64,000 nucleotides of DNA from Alphaproteobacteria bacterium (GCA_022819905.1 JAJEGJ010000001.1:59910-123909), one strand, 5' to 3'; shown: positions 26,872 to 37,505, numbered from the stretch's first letter. Program-made: numbers and translations. Notes: generated from the letters alone by a model not told the origin.

Positions 26872-28161
26872 ATGTTTCGAAACCAGCGTCACCTGGTCTT
26901 CGCAGGCATCCTGGCCGCGTCGACCGCACTGAGTGGAGCGGCGCAGGCCGAGACCATCAAGGTCGGGGTCCTGCATTCGCTCTCTGGCACGATGGCCATC
27001 AGCGAGACCACGCTGAAGGACACGATGCTGATGCTCATCGAAGAGCAGAACAGCAAGGGCGGCCTGCTCGGCAAGATGCTAGAGCCCGTCGTCGTTGATC
27101 CGGCCTCGAACTGGCCCCTCTTTGCCGAGAAGGCTCGCGAACTGATCGAGCAGCATGAGGTCGCCGTGATCTTCGGTAACTGGACGTCGGTATCCCGGAA
27201 GTCGGTGCTGCCGGTGATCGAAGAACTCAACGGACTGCTGTTCTACCCGGTGCAGTACGAGGGCGAAGAGAGCTCCCGGAACGTGTTCTACACCGGCGCC
27301 GCCCCGAACCAGCAGGCCATTCCCGCGGTCGACTACCTCCTCAGCGAGGACGGTGGTGGCGCCGAACGGATCGCGCTCCTGGGCACGGACTACGTGTATC
27401 CGCGGACTACCAACAAGATCCTCCGTGCGTACCTGAACGCGAAGGGGATTTCCGACGAGGACATCCTGGAGAACTACACGCCGTTCGGGCACGCCGACTG
27501 GCAGACGATCGTCGCGGACGTGAAGAAGTTCGCGTCCGAAGGCAAGAAGACGGCCGTGGTCTCGACGATCAACGGCGATGCCAACGTTCCGTTCTACAAG
27601 GAGCTGGCCAACCAGGGCATCAAGGCCGAGGACATTCCCGTGGTGGCCTTCTCGGTCGGCGAGGAGGAACTGGCCGGGCTCGACACCGAGCCCCTCGTAG
27701 GCCACCTCGCGGCGTGGAACTATTTCATGAGCGTGGAGACCGACGAGAACGAGGCGTTCATCGAGAAATGGCACGCGTTCATCGAGGACGAGGACCGCGT
27801 GACGAATGACCCCATGGAAGCCCATTACATCGGCTTCAACATGTGGGTGCAGGCGGTGCAGCAGGCCGGCACGGTGGAAGTCGATGCCGTACGGCAGGCC
27901 ATGTACGGTCAGACCTTCAAGAACCTGACCGGCGGCATGGCCATGATGAACACCAACCATCACCTGTCGAAGCCGGTCCTCATCGGCGAGATCCAGGATG
28001 ACGGGCAGTTCGAGACGGTCTGGGAAACCGACGGGGTGGTCAAGGGTGACGCCTGGTCGGACTTCATTCCCGAAAGCGCGAAGCTGATTGCCGACTGGAC
28101 CTTCCCGTGGGTCTGCGGCAACTGCGAGGCCCCGAAGTACGGCGCTACCGCCGACATGTAG
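26872..28161 (+). CDS. urtA: Urea ABC transporter substrate-binding protein
   Basis: The 429-residue periplasmic protein binds urea for the UrtBCDE transporter. A signal peptide of about 24 residues ends in AQA. The mature part begins ETIKVGVLHSLSGTMAISE, a hallmark of UrtA, and continues with FGNWTSVSRKSVLPV and LFYPVQYEG, also specific for UrtA rather than amino-acid binding proteins. The ATG at 26872 has GGAG about 10 nt upstream. It is the first gene of the urtABCDE-ureDABCEFG run. Confidence 0.96.
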   Translation: MFRNQRHLVFAGILAASTALSGAAQAETIKVGVLHSLSGTMAISETTLKDTMLMLIEEQNSKGGLLGKMLEPVVVDPASNWPLFAEKARELIEQHEVAVIFGNWTSVSRKSVLPVIEELNGLLFYPVQYEGEESSRNVFYTGAAPNQQAIPAVDYLLSEDGGGAERIALLGTDYVYPRTTNKILRAYLNAKGISDEDILENYTPFGHADWQTIVADVKKFASEGKKTAVVSTINGDANVPFYKELANQGIKAEDIPVVAFSVGEEELAGLDTEPLVGHLAAWNYFMSVETDENEAFIEKWHAFIEDEDRVTNDPMEAHYIGFNMWVQAVQQAGTVEVDAVRQAMYGQTFKNLTGGMAMMNTNHHLSKPVLIGEIQDDGQFETVWETDGVVKGDAWSDFIPESAKLIADWTFPWVCGNCEAPKYGATADM

Positions 28162-28280
28162 GCTGCGCATCCGGTCCGGGGCGGCGGGCGCAGTCCCGCT
28201 GCCCCTGATCGGATCGAGCGTCGTTGCTCTACTGTTTCCCGCCGGCCTCTGGCCGGTTTCCAATGTCCGGACCCGCTGCC

Positions 28281-29927
28281 ATGCCGACACGCGGTTTCGC
28301 CCTGCCGTCCCTGGCTGCTGTGCTCTCGTGCATCGCGATCGTGGCGATCGTCGCGGGCGGCGCTCCAGCCAGCCACGCAGCAACGCTGGACGAGGCGGTC
28401 CAGGGACTGTCGGCAAAGAGCTACAAGGACCGCGCCGTCGGAGTCGAGGTCCTGGCAGCGACCGGGCACCCGAGGACCATCCCAATCCTCGAGGCCATGG
28501 CGAAGGGCCAGCTGTTCGTGCGCAAGGCGGACGGTGTGCTCGTGATCGGCCACAAGACCGGCAAGGTTTATTCGCTGACGAACGCCCTGGACGGCAGTGC
28601 GGTCGGCGACGCCAGGAAGAAAGAACTCAAGAAGGTCAAGGTCAACAACCGCCTGCGCGGGGTGATCAAGGCGACGCTGGGGGGCCTGACCCTGCTGTCC
28701 GACGATCCCGATCAGCGCGAGGCGGCGGCGGCGGCGGTGTTCGCGGCGCGCGATGCCGGGGCGCTGGAGACCGTGGAACAGGCGATCGCCCGCGAGGAGG
28801 ACCCCGGTCTCCTCGACCAGCTCACGCTCGCCAAGGCAGCCATCGAGACCAGCCCGGATTTTCCGCTCGACGTTCGCCTGGCTGCGGTGGAACGCCTGTC
28901 CGAGTCGGCGCTTCCGGAAGTCCGGTCGCTGCTGGCCAGCCTCAGTCAGGAAAGCGAACCGGATGCGGAGGTCCGCGCGAGCGCCGCGGAGGCGCTGGAT
29001 GCCGTCGAGCGCGACCTCGCCTTCTGGAACCTTCTGGGCGCCATCTTCCAGGGCCTGAGCCTTGGTTCGGTGCTGCTCCTGGCGGCCGTGGGGCTGGCCA
29101 TCACGTTCGGCGTTATGGGCGTCATCAACATGGCCCACGGCGAACTGGTGATGCTCGGCGCCTACACGACCTACGTGGTCCAGCAGCTGTTCCGTGACTT
29201 TGCCCCGGGCGGCCTCGACTATTCCCTGGCCGTGGCTGTGCCGGCGGCCTTTCTCGTCGCCGGCGCCGCCGGGGTCGCGATCGAGCGCAGCGTCATTCGC
29301 TGGCTCTACGGGCGGCCGTTCGAGACCCTGCTGGCGACCTGGGGGCTGAGCCTCATCCTGCAGCAGCTGGTGCGGACGGTGTTCGGTCCCACCAACCGCG
29401 AGGTGTCGAGCCCGTCGTGGCTGAGCGGGGCGTTCGAAACGGCGACGGGGCTGGTGCTCCCCTACAACCGGGTCGCCATCATCATCTTCAGCCTGCTGGT
29501 GGTCGCCGGCATCGCGCTGGTCCTTCGCCGCACCGCCTTGGGGCTGTACATGCGGGCGGTCACCCAGAACCGGTCCATGGCGTCATCCATGGGGATCCGG
29601 ACCGGGTGGGTCGATGCCGCGACCTTCGGCCTGGGCGCGGGCATCGCGGGCGTGGCCGGGGTGGCCCTCAGCCAGATCGACAACGTGAGCCCCAATCTCG
29701 GGCAGGCCTACATCGTCGACAGCTTCATGGTCGTGGTGTTCGGCGGGGTCGGCAACCTCTGGGGAACCCTGGTCGGCGCCATGAGCCTCGGGGTCATCAA
29801 CAAGTTCCTGGAGCCGTTTGCCGGCGCGGTTCTCGCGAAGATCCTCGTGCTGGTGGCCATCATCCTGTTCATCCAGAAGCGGCCGCGCGGCCTGTTCGCC
29901 CTCAAGGGCCGGGCGGCGGAGAGCTGA
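28281..29927 (+). CDS. urtB: Urea ABC transporter permease UrtB
   Basis: A 548-residue permease with a signal-like N-terminus (ending ASHA), then a soluble extension of roughly 220 residues that is helical and HEAT-like. The LivH-type membrane domain starts near residue 235 with LLGAIFQGLSLGSVLLLAAVG. INMAHGELVMLGAY and GLGAGIAGVAGVALSQ are typical of this permease family, and the long N-terminal extension is characteristic of UrtB. ATG codons at 28224 and 28263 are alternative starts; 28281 was chosen because it begins the signal peptide cleanly, but none has a good ribosome site. Confidence 0.93.
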   Translation: MPTRGFALPSLAAVLSCIAIVAIVAGGAPASHAATLDEAVQGLSAKSYKDRAVGVEVLAATGHPRTIPILEAMAKGQLFVRKADGVLVIGHKTGKVYSLTNALDGSAVGDARKKELKKVKVNNRLRGVIKATLGGLTLLSDDPDQREAAAAAVFAARDAGALETVEQAIAREEDPGLLDQLTLAKAAIETSPDFPLDVRLAAVERLSESALPEVRSLLASLSQESEPDAEVRASAAEALDAVERDLAFWNLLGAIFQGLSLGSVLLLAAVGLAITFGVMGVINMAHGELVMLGAYTTYVVQQLFRDFAPGGLDYSLAVAVPAAFLVAGAAGVAIERSVIRWLYGRPFETLLATWGLSLILQQLVRTVFGPTNREVSSPSWLSGAFETATGLVLPYNRVAIIIFSLLVVAGIALVLRRTALGLYMRAVTQNRSMASSMGIRTGWVDAATFGLGAGIAGVAGVALSQIDNVSPNLGQAYIVDSFMVVVFGGVGNLWGTLVGAMSLGVINKFLEPFAGAVLAKILVLVAIILFIQKRPRGLFALKGRAAES

Positions 29928-29930
29928 GTG

Positions 29931-31082
29931 ATGGGTGTCCGGTCGGTGCTCGTCGATCTGCTTGCCGGCAATCGGGGTGGCCAGATCCTGCTGGCCGTGC
30001 TGCTGGCGGCCGTCGTGGTCGTGCCGATTTCGAACCTGCTGCTGCCCGCGGATTCGGTCCTGCACGTGCCCACCTACGTCGTCAGCCTGATGGGCAAATA
30101 CCTGACGTTCGCGTTGCTGGCCCTGAGCGTCGACCTGATCTGGGGGTACGCGGGTGTGCTCAGCCTCGGCCACGGCGCGTTCTTCGCGCTCGGCGGCTAT
30201 GCCATGGGCATGTACATGATGCGCCAGATCGGCGACCGGGGGGTCTACGGGCATCCCGAGCTGCCGGATTTCATGGTCTTCCTCGACTGGAAGGAGCTGC
30301 CCTGGTACTGGCAGGGCTTCGACTGGTTCCCGTTCGCGATGGTCATGGCGCTGGTCGTGCCGGGCGCGCTGGCGTTGGTCTTCGGCTGGTTCGCGTTCCG
30401 CTCCCGGGTGACCGGCGTCTATCTCTCGATCATCACCCAAGCCATGACGTTTGCGCTCATGCTCGCGTTCTTCCGCAACGACATGGGCTTCGGCGGCAAC
30501 AACGGGCTGACCGATTTCAAGGAACTGCTGGGGTTCAACCTGCAGGCGGACGGCACGCGGGTCGCGCTCTTCTGCGCCAGCGCGGCGGCCGTGGCGCTGG
30601 GCTACCTGCTCGGGCGCTTCATCGTCCGCAGCCGCGCCGGGAGGGTGCTGGTCGCCGTCCGGGATGCCGAGACCCGCGTCCGGTTCCTGGGTTATCGGGT
30701 CGAACACTACAAGCTCTTCGTCTTTGTCCTGTCGGCCATGCTGGCCGGCCTCGCCGGGGCGCTGTACGTGCCGCAGGTCGGCATCATCAACCCGTCCGAG
30801 TTCGCGCCGGCGGCGTCCATCGAGATCGTGGTCTGGGTGGCCGTGGGCGGCCGGGGATCCCTGTATGGCGCCGTGCTCGGGGCGATCCTCGTCAACTACG
30901 CGAAGACGGTGTTCACCGGGGTACTCCCGGACATGTGGCTGTTTGTGCTGGGGGGGCTGTTCATCGCGGTGACCCTGTTCCTGCCGAAGGGGATCGTCGG
31001 GACCGTGCCGGTCTTCAAGCGCGCAGGCGTGCGCTGGCGGCGCAGGCCCGGCCGCGCGCGGTCCCCGGAGTCGGCGCCGTGA
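29931..31082 (+). CDS. urtC: Urea ABC transporter permease UrtC
   Basis: The 383-residue LivM-type permease has about ten hydrophobic helices. YLTFALLALSVDLIWGYAG and LSLGHGAFFALGGYAMGMY are the conserved first block. FGGNNGLTDFK is characteristic of UrtC, and VEIVVWVAVGGRGSLYGA-type sequence lies near the C-terminal third. A GTG at 29928 directly before the ATG is an alternative start. It ends in a GTGA overlap with urtD. It pairs with UrtB in the membrane. Confidence 0.94.
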   Translation: MGVRSVLVDLLAGNRGGQILLAVLLAAVVVVPISNLLLPADSVLHVPTYVVSLMGKYLTFALLALSVDLIWGYAGVLSLGHGAFFALGGYAMGMYMMRQIGDRGVYGHPELPDFMVFLDWKELPWYWQGFDWFPFAMVMALVVPGALALVFGWFAFRSRVTGVYLSIITQAMTFALMLAFFRNDMGFGGNNGLTDFKELLGFNLQADGTRVALFCASAAAVALGYLLGRFIVRSRAGRVLVAVRDAETRVRFLGYRVEHYKLFVFVLSAMLAGLAGALYVPQVGIINPSEFAPAASIEIVVWVAVGGRGSLYGAVLGAILVNYAKTVFTGVLPDMWLFVLGGLFIAVTLFLPKGIVGTVPVFKRAGVRWRRRPGRARSPESAP

Positions 31083-31852
31083 GCGACGTCCCCGTCCAGG
31101 CGCGGCCGGAACTGCACGACACCATCCTGTACCTGGACGGCGTGTCGGTGTCGTTCGACGGCTTCAAGGCCCTGAACGATCTCAGCTTCTATGTCGAAGT
31201 GGGCGAACTTCGTGCCGTGATCGGGCCCAACGGTGCCGGCAAGACGACGATGATGGACGTGGTGACGGGCAGGACCCGGCCGGATCGCGGCCAGGTCGAG
31301 TTCAACGGCGGCATCGATCTCACGCAACTGGACGAAGCGGCGATCGCCAATCTGGGAATCGGCCGGAAGTTCCAGAAGCCCACCGTGTTCGAGGAACACA
31401 CTGTCTTCGACAACCTGGAGCTCGCGCTCGCGGGCACCCGCGGCGTGTTCGGCAGCCTGTTCGCCCGCCTCGGCGCCGCTTCCCGCGAGCGGATCGACGG
31501 GGTGCTCGAAACGACCGCCCTGATCTCCCATCGTGATCGGCGGGCGGGCGACCTGTCCCACGGCCAGAAACAATGGCTCGAGATCGGGATGCTGCTGATG
31601 CAGGATCCCGAACTCCTGCTGGTCGACGAGCCGGCCGCCGGCATGACCGACGAGGAAACCGAACAGACGGCGGCGCTGCTCACCCGGATTGCCGGATCGC
31701 GTTCGGTCGTCGTGGTGGAGCACGACATGGCGTTCGTGCGGGGCCTGGGTTGCCGGGTCACGGTGCTGCATGAAGGCGCGGTGCTGGCCGAAGGAACCCT
31801 CGATGCCGTGCAACACGACGCGCGGGTGGTCGAGGTGTACCTGGGGCGCTAG
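31079..31852 (+). CDS. urtD: Urea ABC transporter ATP-binding protein UrtD
   Basis: The 257-residue ATPase starts at a GTG overlapping the urtC stop. Walker A is GPNGAGKT at 49-56, the signature is LSHGQKQWLEIG, and Walker B is LLLVDEPAAGMTDEE. The LSHGQKQW form with a histidine is the usual UrtD/LivG variation. It couples ATP hydrolysis to urea import with UrtE. Confidence 0.95.
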   Translation: MSDVPVQARPELHDTILYLDGVSVSFDGFKALNDLSFYVEVGELRAVIGPNGAGKTTMMDVVTGRTRPDRGQVEFNGGIDLTQLDEAAIANLGIGRKFQKPTVFEEHTVFDNLELALAGTRGVFGSLFARLGAASRERIDGVLETTALISHRDRRAGDLSHGQKQWLEIGMLLMQDPELLLVDEPAAGMTDEETEQTAALLTRIAGSRSVVVVEHDMAFVRGLGCRVTVLHEGAVLAEGTLDAVQHDARVVEVYLGR

Positions 31853-31854
31853 CC

Positions 31855-32550
31855 ATGCTGCAGGTCGAGGCCATCGATTTCCACTACGGCGCCAGCCAGG
31901 CGCTGCGCCAGGTCAGCCTGAGCGCCGCGCCGGGCCGCGTGACCTGCGTGATGGGGCGCAACGGCGTGGGGAAGACCACGCTGCTTCGGGCCATCGTCGG
32001 CCAGCAGATGGTCAGCGCCGGCCGGATCCTGTGGGAGGGCGCAGACATCTCGGCGCTCGCGGCGTACCAGCGCGCCGCCCGGGGCATCGCCTACGTGCCC
32101 CAGGGGCGCGAGATCTTCCCGCTTCTCAGTGTCCGCGAGAACCTCTACACCGGCTATGCCTCGCTGCCCCGGCCGACCCGGACGCTGCCGGAGGAGATCT
32201 TCCACCTGTTCCCCGTCCTGCGCGACATGCTCGGTCGCCGCGGCGGCGACCTGTCCGGCGGGCAGCAGCAGCAGCTGGCGATCGCCCGGGCACTGGTGAT
32301 GCGGCCCCGGCTGCTGGTGCTCGACGAGCCGACGGAGGGCATCCAGCCGTCGATCATCAAGGACATCGAGCGGGTGATCCGGACGTTGGCCGCCCGCGGG
32401 GACATGGCGATCCTCCTCGTGGAGCAGTACTTCGAGTTCGCACGCGACCTCGCCGACGACTTCATCGTCATGGACCGTGGCGAAGTGGTGCTGTCAGGAA
32501 AGTCCGACGACATGGTTGAGGAAGATGTCCGCCGTCGCCTCACCGTCTGA
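31855..32550 (+). CDS. urtE: Urea ABC transporter ATP-binding protein UrtE
   Basis: The 231-residue ATPase has Walker A GRNGVGKT at 34-41, signature LSGGQQQQLAIARAL and Walker B LLVLDEPTEGIQPSI. These match UrtE, the LivF-type partner of UrtD. Its 3' end overlaps the ureD start by 26 bp, which physically ties urea import to urease maturation and supports one transcript. Confidence 0.95.
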   Translation: MLQVEAIDFHYGASQALRQVSLSAAPGRVTCVMGRNGVGKTTLLRAIVGQQMVSAGRILWEGADISALAAYQRAARGIAYVPQGREIFPLLSVRENLYTGYASLPRPTRTLPEEIFHLFPVLRDMLGRRGGDLSGGQQQQLAIARALVMRPRLLVLDEPTEGIQPSIIKDIERVIRTLAARGDMAILLVEQYFEFARDLADDFIVMDRGEVVLSGKSDDMVEEDVRRRLTV

Positions 32551-33385
32551 AGCGCCGGTGTCCGGACACGGCGTCCACGGCGTGGCCGAGGTCGGCTTCG
32601 CCGGCGTCGGCGCGGCCTCGCTGCGTCACCTCTACCAGCGCGACCCGATGCGCGTCCTGTTTCCTGCCCAGCCCGCCGCCGAACCGCCGCTGGCGGCGCT
32701 CGTGACGACGTCGGGCGGCCTCGTCGGCGGTGACCGGATCGACATCACGGCGACCGCCGGGGACGGAGCTTCCGCGATCGTGGCCGCACAGGCGGCGGAA
32801 AAGGTGTACCGCTCGACCGGTGCGGATTGCCGAATCGATGTCCGCCTGGAAGCCGCCGAAGGCGCGTGGCTCGAGTGGCTGCCCCAGGAGACGATCCTGT
32901 TCGATCAGGCGCGGCTGCGGCGCCGGGTCCGCATCGACCGGGCGCCCGGGGGGCGGGTCCTGGCCGGTGAGTTCCTGGTGCTCGGGCGGTTTGCGTCCGG
33001 GGAGTGGATGACGCGGGGGCTGGTCCGCGAGGCGTGGGAGGTGCGCAGGAACGGCGACCTCGCCTGGGCCGACGCGCTCCATCTCGAGGACGACCTGCCG
33101 GCTGTACTCGACCACCCGGCCGGCTTCGGCGGCGCGCGGGCCGTCGCCTGCGCGGTCTACGCCGCGGATGACGCACCCGCACGGCAGCAGGAGGCCCGGC
33201 GCCTGCTCGATGACCTGCCGGCCGGGGTGCGCGCCGGGGCCACGGTCGTCAACGGCGTGCTGGTCGTCCGGTGGCTCGCGGAACGCGGGGACGATGTCCG
33301 ATGCGCGTTTGCGACCTTCTGGGCGGGGTTTCGCGCCACCGCGGCGGGTCTCACCGCCGCCCTGCCCCGGCTCTGGCACGTCTGA
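32525..33385 (+). CDS. ureD: Urease accessory protein UreD
   Basis: The 286-residue accessory protein binds apo-urease and forms the scaffold for UreF and UreG in nickel delivery. LVTTSGGLVGGDRIDI and AAEKVYRSTG, then LEWLPQETILFDQA, are its conserved blocks. The ATG at 32525 inside urtE is chosen because the family begins shortly before these blocks; no later good start exists. Order ureD-ureA-ureB-ureC-ureE-ureF-ureG is the common proteobacterial one. Confidence 0.94.
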   Translation: MSAVASPSEAPVSGHGVHGVAEVGFAGVGAASLRHLYQRDPMRVLFPAQPAAEPPLAALVTTSGGLVGGDRIDITATAGDGASAIVAAQAAEKVYRSTGADCRIDVRLEAAEGAWLEWLPQETILFDQARLRRRVRIDRAPGGRVLAGEFLVLGRFASGEWMTRGLVREAWEVRRNGDLAWADALHLEDDLPAVLDHPAGFGGARAVACAVYAADDAPARQQEARRLLDDLPAGVRAGATVVNGVLVVRWLAERGDDVRCAFATFWAGFRATAAGLTAALPRLWHV

Positions 33386-33400
33386 TTCAGGAGGACATGC

Positions 33401-33703
33401 ATGAATCTTTCGCCGCGGGAAAAGGACAAGCTGCTCGTCGCCATGGCCGCTATCGTGGCGCGCCGCCGGTTCGAGCGTGGCGTCCGGCTGAACTATCCCG
33501 AAGCGGTCGCCCTCATCACCGACTACATCGTAGAGGGCGCGCGCGACGGCGCGTCCGTCGCGGACCTGATGCGCGACGGGTCCGGCGTCCTGCGCCGCGA
33601 TCAGGTCATGGAGGGCGTCGCCGACATGATCCCCGAGATCCAGGTCGAGGCCACGTTCCCCGACGGGACCAAGCTGGTCACCGTGCACCAGCCCATCCGC
33701 TGA
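33401..33703 (+). CDS. ureA: Urease gamma subunit
   Basis: The 100-residue protein is the smallest structural subunit of urease. It begins [17 protein letters not shown] and contains [17 protein letters not shown] and [24 protein letters not shown] sequence, all diagnostic. An AGGAGG site precedes the ATG. Length is the normal 100 residues. Confidence 0.97.
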   Translation: MNLSPREKDKLLVAMAAIVARRRFERGVRLNYPEAVALITDYIVEGARDGASVADLMRDGSGVLRRDQVMEGVADMIPEIQVEATFPDGTKLVTVHQPIR

Positions 33704-33719
33704 AATCTGGAGATGACCG

Positions 33720-34031
33720 ATGATTCCCGGTGAGATCATGACCGCGCGTGGGTCGCTGCTCCTCAACGCGGAAGCCGACGCCATCACGATCACGGTGGCC
33801 AACACCGGCGACCGGCCGATCCAGGTCGGCTCGCACTACCATTTCTTCGAGGTCAACACCGCGCTCGAGTTCGACCGCGAGGCGGCGCGGGGCCGCCGCC
33901 TCGATATTCCCGCCGGGACCGCAATGCGGTTCGAGCCCGGCCAGCAGCGCGAGGCGCGGCTCATTCCCTACGCCGGTGCCCGGGTCGTCCGCGGGTTCAA
34001 TGCCCGGGTTCAGGGCCCACTGGAGGACTAG
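33720..34031 (+). CDS. ureB: Urease beta subunit
   Basis: A 103-residue structural subunit beginning MIPGEI with [19 protein letters not shown] and [15 protein letters not shown], the core blocks of UreB. It is a separate gene, as in most bacteria, not fused to ureA. It lies 16 bp after ureA and 3 bp before ureC. Confidence 0.97.
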   Translation: MIPGEIMTARGSLLLNAEADAITITVANTGDRPIQVGSHYHFFEVNTALEFDREAARGRRLDIPAGTAMRFEPGQQREARLIPYAGARVVRGFNARVQGPLED

Positions 34032-34034
34032 ACC

Positions 34035-35741
34035 GTGCCATTTTCCATCGAGCGGGCGGCCTACGCCGCCATGTACGGGCCGACGGTCGGCGATCGGGTC
34101 CGGCTGGCCGACACCGACCTGTTCATCGAGGTGGAAGCCGACCGGACCGTGTACGGCGAGGAGGTCAAGTTCGGCGGCGGCAAGGTCATCCGCGACGGCA
34201 TGGGCCAGGGATCTGCCGGTCGAGCGAACGGTGCGGTGGACACCGTGATCACGAACGCCCTGATCGTCGATCACTGGGGAGTGGTGAAGGCGGACGTGGG
34301 CCTTCGCGATGGCCGGATCGCCGCGATCGGCAAGGCCGGCAATCCGGATACGCAGCCGAACGTGGATATCGTCATCGGGCCGGGCACCGAGGCGATCGCC
34401 GGCGAGGGCCGCATCCTGACCGCCGGCGGGATCGATGCGCACATCCACTGGATCTGCCCGCAGCAGGTCGACGACGCCCTCTACTCGGGCGTCACCACGA
34501 TGCTGGGCGGCGGCACGGGTCCTGCTGAAGGGACGAACGCGACGACGTGCACGCCGGGGCCCTGGCACCTGGCCCGCATGCTGGAGGCGGCGGAGGCGTT
34601 GCCGGTCAATCTCGGTTTCTACGGCAAGGGGAACGCCTCCGAGCCGACGGCGCTGGTCGAGCAGGTGCGCGCCGGGGCCTGCGGCCTGAAGCTGCACGAG
34701 GACTGGGGCACCACGCCCGCGGCCATCGACACGTGCCTGTCCGTCGCCGACGAGTGGGACGTCGGCGTCGCAATCCATACCGACACCCTGAACGAGTCGG
34801 GCTACCTCGAGACCACGACGGCCGCGTTCCGGAACCGCACGATTCATGCGTTCCACACCGAAGGGGCCGGCGGCGGCCACGCGCCGGACATCATCAGGCT
34901 CTGCGGCGAGCCCAACGTGCTGCCGTCCAGCACCAATCCCACCCGTCCGTTCACCGTGAACACCGTCGACGAGCATCTCGACATGCTCATGGTGTGTCAT
35001 CACCTGGACCCGAACATCCCGGAGGACGTGGCATTTGCGGAGAGCCGCATTCGGCGCGAGACCATCGCGGCGGAGGACATCCTGCATGATCTCGGAGCGT
35101 TCTCGATGATCGCCTCCGACAGTCAGGCCATGGGTCGAGTCGGGGAAGTGATCGTCCGGACCTGGCAGACCGCCGACAAGATGAAGCAGCAGCGCGGCCG
35201 TCTCCCGGAGGAGCGCGGCGACAACGACAACTTCCGGGTGCGGCGGTACATCGCGAAATACACGATCAATCCAGCCCGGACGCACGGTATCGACGGCGAG
35301 GTCGGGTCGGTCGAGGTGGGCAAGCTCGCCGACCTGGTGCTGTGGAAGCCGATGTTCTTCGGCGTCAAGCCCGATCTCGTGCTCAAGGGAGGGGCGATCG
35401 CCGCCGCGGCGATGGGGGATCCGAACGCATCGATTCCGACGCCGCAGCCCGTGCACTACCGTCCGATGTTCGCGGCGCTGGGGCGTGCCCGGTCCTCGTC
35501 ATCGGTGACATTCGTCTCGCAGGCGGGCCTGGAGGACGGACTGGGCGAACTGGGACTGACGAAACGGCTGGTGGCGGTGTCGGGTACCCGTGCGCTCGGC
35601 AAGAAGGACATGGTGCTGAACGACCTCTGCCCGGCGATCGACGTCGATCCGGAGACGTACGAGGTCCGCGCCGACGGAGCGCTGCTGACCTGTGAGCCGG
35701 CAACCCGGTTGCCGATGGCCCAGCGCTACTTTCTCTTCTGA
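34035..35741 (+). CDS. ureC: Urease alpha (catalytic) subunit
   Basis: The 568-residue catalytic subunit hydrolyses urea to ammonia and carbamate at a di-nickel centre. Nickel ligands are visible: H136 and H138 in DAHIHWI, carbamylated K219 in [10 protein letters not shown]248 in AIHTDT, H274 in HAFHTEG and D362 in ASDSQAMG. The flap cysteine and histidine are C321/H322 in MVCHHLD. A GTG at 34035 starts the standard N-terminus. No residue is missing, so the enzyme should be active once loaded with nickel. Confidence 0.98.
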   Translation: MPFSIERAAYAAMYGPTVGDRVRLADTDLFIEVEADRTVYGEEVKFGGGKVIRDGMGQGSAGRANGAVDTVITNALIVDHWGVVKADVGLRDGRIAAIGKAGNPDTQPNVDIVIGPGTEAIAGEGRILTAGGIDAHIHWICPQQVDDALYSGVTTMLGGGTGPAEGTNATTCTPGPWHLARMLEAAEALPVNLGFYGKGNASEPTALVEQVRAGACGLKLHEDWGTTPAAIDTCLSVADEWDVGVAIHTDTLNESGYLETTTAAFRNRTIHAFHTEGAGGGHAPDIIRLCGEPNVLPSSTNPTRPFTVNTVDEHLDMLMVCHHLDPNIPEDVAFAESRIRRETIAAEDILHDLGAFSMIASDSQAMGRVGEVIVRTWQTADKMKQQRGRLPEERGDNDNFRVRRYIAKYTINPARTHGIDGEVGSVEVGKLADLVLWKPMFFGVKPDLVLKGGAIAAAAMGDPNASIPTPQPVHYRPMFAALGRARSSSSVTFVSQAGLEDGLGELGLTKRLVAVSGTRALGKKDMVLNDLCPAIDVDPETYEVRADGALLTCEPATRLPMAQRYFLF

Positions 35742-35752
35742 GTGCGACGGCA

Positions 35753-36214
35753 ATGCGGCGCGCGATCGCGGTGCTGCGCCACGGCGCCTGGACACCGCCG
35801 CCGGAGGGTCCGTCCGTGACCTTGGTGCATGACGACCGGCAGCGCCGCCGCGGGCGGCTGCGCAGCGATGACGGCGAGCCACTGCTCCTCGACCTGGAGA
35901 CCGTGCCCCGACTGCGGGACGGTGACGGACTGACGCTTGCCAGCGGCGGCGCGGTGCTGGTCCGGGCGGCGCCCGAACCGGTCGTCGATATCCGCTGTGG
36001 ATCTGCAGCGCACGCGGCCAAGGTGGCATGGCACATCGGCAATCGCCATGCCCCGCTACAAGTGCTGGCGGATGGAGGCCTCAGGATTCAGGACGACCAC
36101 GTATTGGCCGGGATGGCGGAGGGGTTGGGCGCGACCACGCAACGGCGGCAAGCCCCGTTCTCGCCGGAGCCCGGTGCGTACGCCGTGTCCAATCCCGGGG
36201 AAGACCGCGGGTAG
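35753..36214 (+). CDS. ureE: Urease accessory nickel chaperone UreE
   Basis: The 153-residue protein brings nickel to the urease maturation complex. The N-terminal peptide-binding domain has RRRGRLRSDDGEPLLLDL-like sequence, and the C-terminal metal domain has WHIGNRHAPLQV, containing the conserved nickel histidine. The long histidine-rich tail of some UreE proteins is absent, so storage of extra nickel is not expected. It starts 11 bp after ureC. Confidence 0.92.
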   Translation: MRRAIAVLRHGAWTPPPEGPSVTLVHDDRQRRRGRLRSDDGEPLLLDLETVPRLRDGDGLTLASGGAVLVRAAPEPVVDIRCGSAAHAAKVAWHIGNRHAPLQVLADGGLRIQDDHVLAGMAEGLGATTQRRQAPFSPEPGAYAVSNPGEDRG

Positions 36215-36222
36215 GTCCGGGC

Positions 36223-36894
36223 GTGGAAGCCGATCGGCGCATCATCCGCCTGATGGCCTGGCTCGGACCGTCGTTTCCGGTCGGCGCCTACGCGTACTCG
36301 CACGGAATCGAGTATGCCGTCGAGGCCGGACTGGTCCGCGACCAGGACACGCTGGCAACGTGGGTACGCGGCATCCTCCGGTTTGGCGCCGCCCGCGTCG
36401 ATGCCGACCTCTACCGTGAGACCTGGCACGCAGCCAGTTGCGGTGACGCCGAGCGTCTGGCCGTGGTGGGTGCGCTGGGCCGGGCCATGCGCGGCACGTT
36501 CGAGATCGCGACAGAGACCGCCGCGCAGGGAACCGCCTTCGAGGATACGGTTGCGGCGGCATGGGACGGCGCCCGCGCGGTGGACGGACACGCGCCGCCG
36601 GTATATCCGGTCAGCGTCGCCGCCGCTGTCGCCCGGGAGGGCATCCCGCTTCGGGAAGGTCTGGCTGCCTACCTGCATGCTCTGGCCGCGAACCTGGTGT
36701 CCGCCGGGATTCGGCTCATCCCGCTCGGCCAGGTTGCCGGGCAGCGCATCCTGGCCGATCTTGAAGCGGACGTCCTCCGGGCCACCGGCGAGGCGCTCGG
36801 CCGGTCGCTGGACGACATCGGCTCCGCAGCAGTCGTCGTGGACTGGGCATCCATCCAGCACGAAACGCAATACACGAGGTTGTTCCGATCATGA
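36223..36894 (+). CDS. ureF: Urease accessory protein UreF
   Basis: About 223 residues from a GTG at 36223. [25 protein letters not shown] is cut here to the recognisable core [13 protein letters not shown], diagnostic of UreF, and the C-terminal part has SAVVVD-like sequence before [11 protein letters not shown]. UreF works with UreD and UreG as the GTPase-gating factor of nickel insertion. An ATG at 36253 would remove ten residues; the GTG keeps the usual charged N-terminal helix. The last bases overlap ureG by 4. Confidence 0.93.
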   Translation: MEADRRIIRLMAWLGPSFPVGAYAYSHGIEYAVEAGLVRDQDTLATWVRGILRFGAARVDADLYRETWHAASCGDAERLAVVGALGRAMRGTFEIATETAAQGTAFEDTVAAAWDGARAVDGHAPPVYPVSVAAAVAREGIPLREGLAAYLHALAANLVSAGIRLIPLGQVAGQRILADLEADVLRATGEALGRSLDDIGSAAVVVDWASIQHETQYTRLFRS

Positions 36895-37505
36895 CCACAC
36901 CGTTCCGCGTGGGCATCGGCGGGCCCGTCGGCTCCGGCAAGACGGCCTTGCTCGATGGCCTCTGCAAGTCGATGCGCGAGAGTTATGACATCGCGGCCAT
37001 CACCAATGACATCTACACCCGCGAGGATGCCGAGTTCCTGACCCGCTCCGGCGCGCTCACCCCGGAACGGATTCAGGGGGTCGAGACCGGAGGATGTCCC
37101 CACACCGCGATTCGCGAGGACGCCTCGATGAACCTGGCGGCGATCGCACAACTGGAGGCCGCGTTCCCCGATCTCGACGTCGTGTTCGTGGAATCCGGTG
37201 GCGACAATCTCGCGGCGACGTTTTCGCCTGAACTCGCCGACCTGACCCTCTACGTGATCGATGTCTCGGCGGGCGACAAGATCCCGCGCAAGGGCGGACC
37301 GGGAATCACCCGATCCGACTTGCTGATCATCAACAAGACGGATCTTGCACCGCTGGTCGGCGCTGACCTTGAAGTGATGGACCGTGATACGAAACGGATG
37401 CGCGGTTCACGCCCCTTCCTGTTTGCGCAGGTGAAGCACGGCAAGGGCGTGCACGCAGTGGCGGAATTCATCGTGGAGGCCGGGGGTCTCGCAACGGAGC
37501 GTTAG
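36891..37505 (+). CDS. ureG: Urease accessory GTPase UreG
   Basis: The 204-residue SIMIBI-class GTPase powers nickel insertion. The P-loop is GGPVGSGKT at residues 10-18. [13 protein letters not shown], then [15 protein letters not shown] with the nickel-binding [19 protein letters not shown] and INKTDLAP are standard. It is last in the operon and converges with the SDR gene downstream. Confidence 0.97.
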   Translation: MTTPFRVGIGGPVGSGKTALLDGLCKSMRESYDIAAITNDIYTREDAEFLTRSGALTPERIQGVETGGCPHTAIREDASMNLAAIAQLEAAFPDLDVVFVESGGDNLAATFSPELADLTLYVIDVSAGDKIPRKGGPGITRSDLLIINKTDLAPLVGADLEVMDRDTKRMRGSRPFLFAQVKHGKGVHAVAEFIVEAGGLATER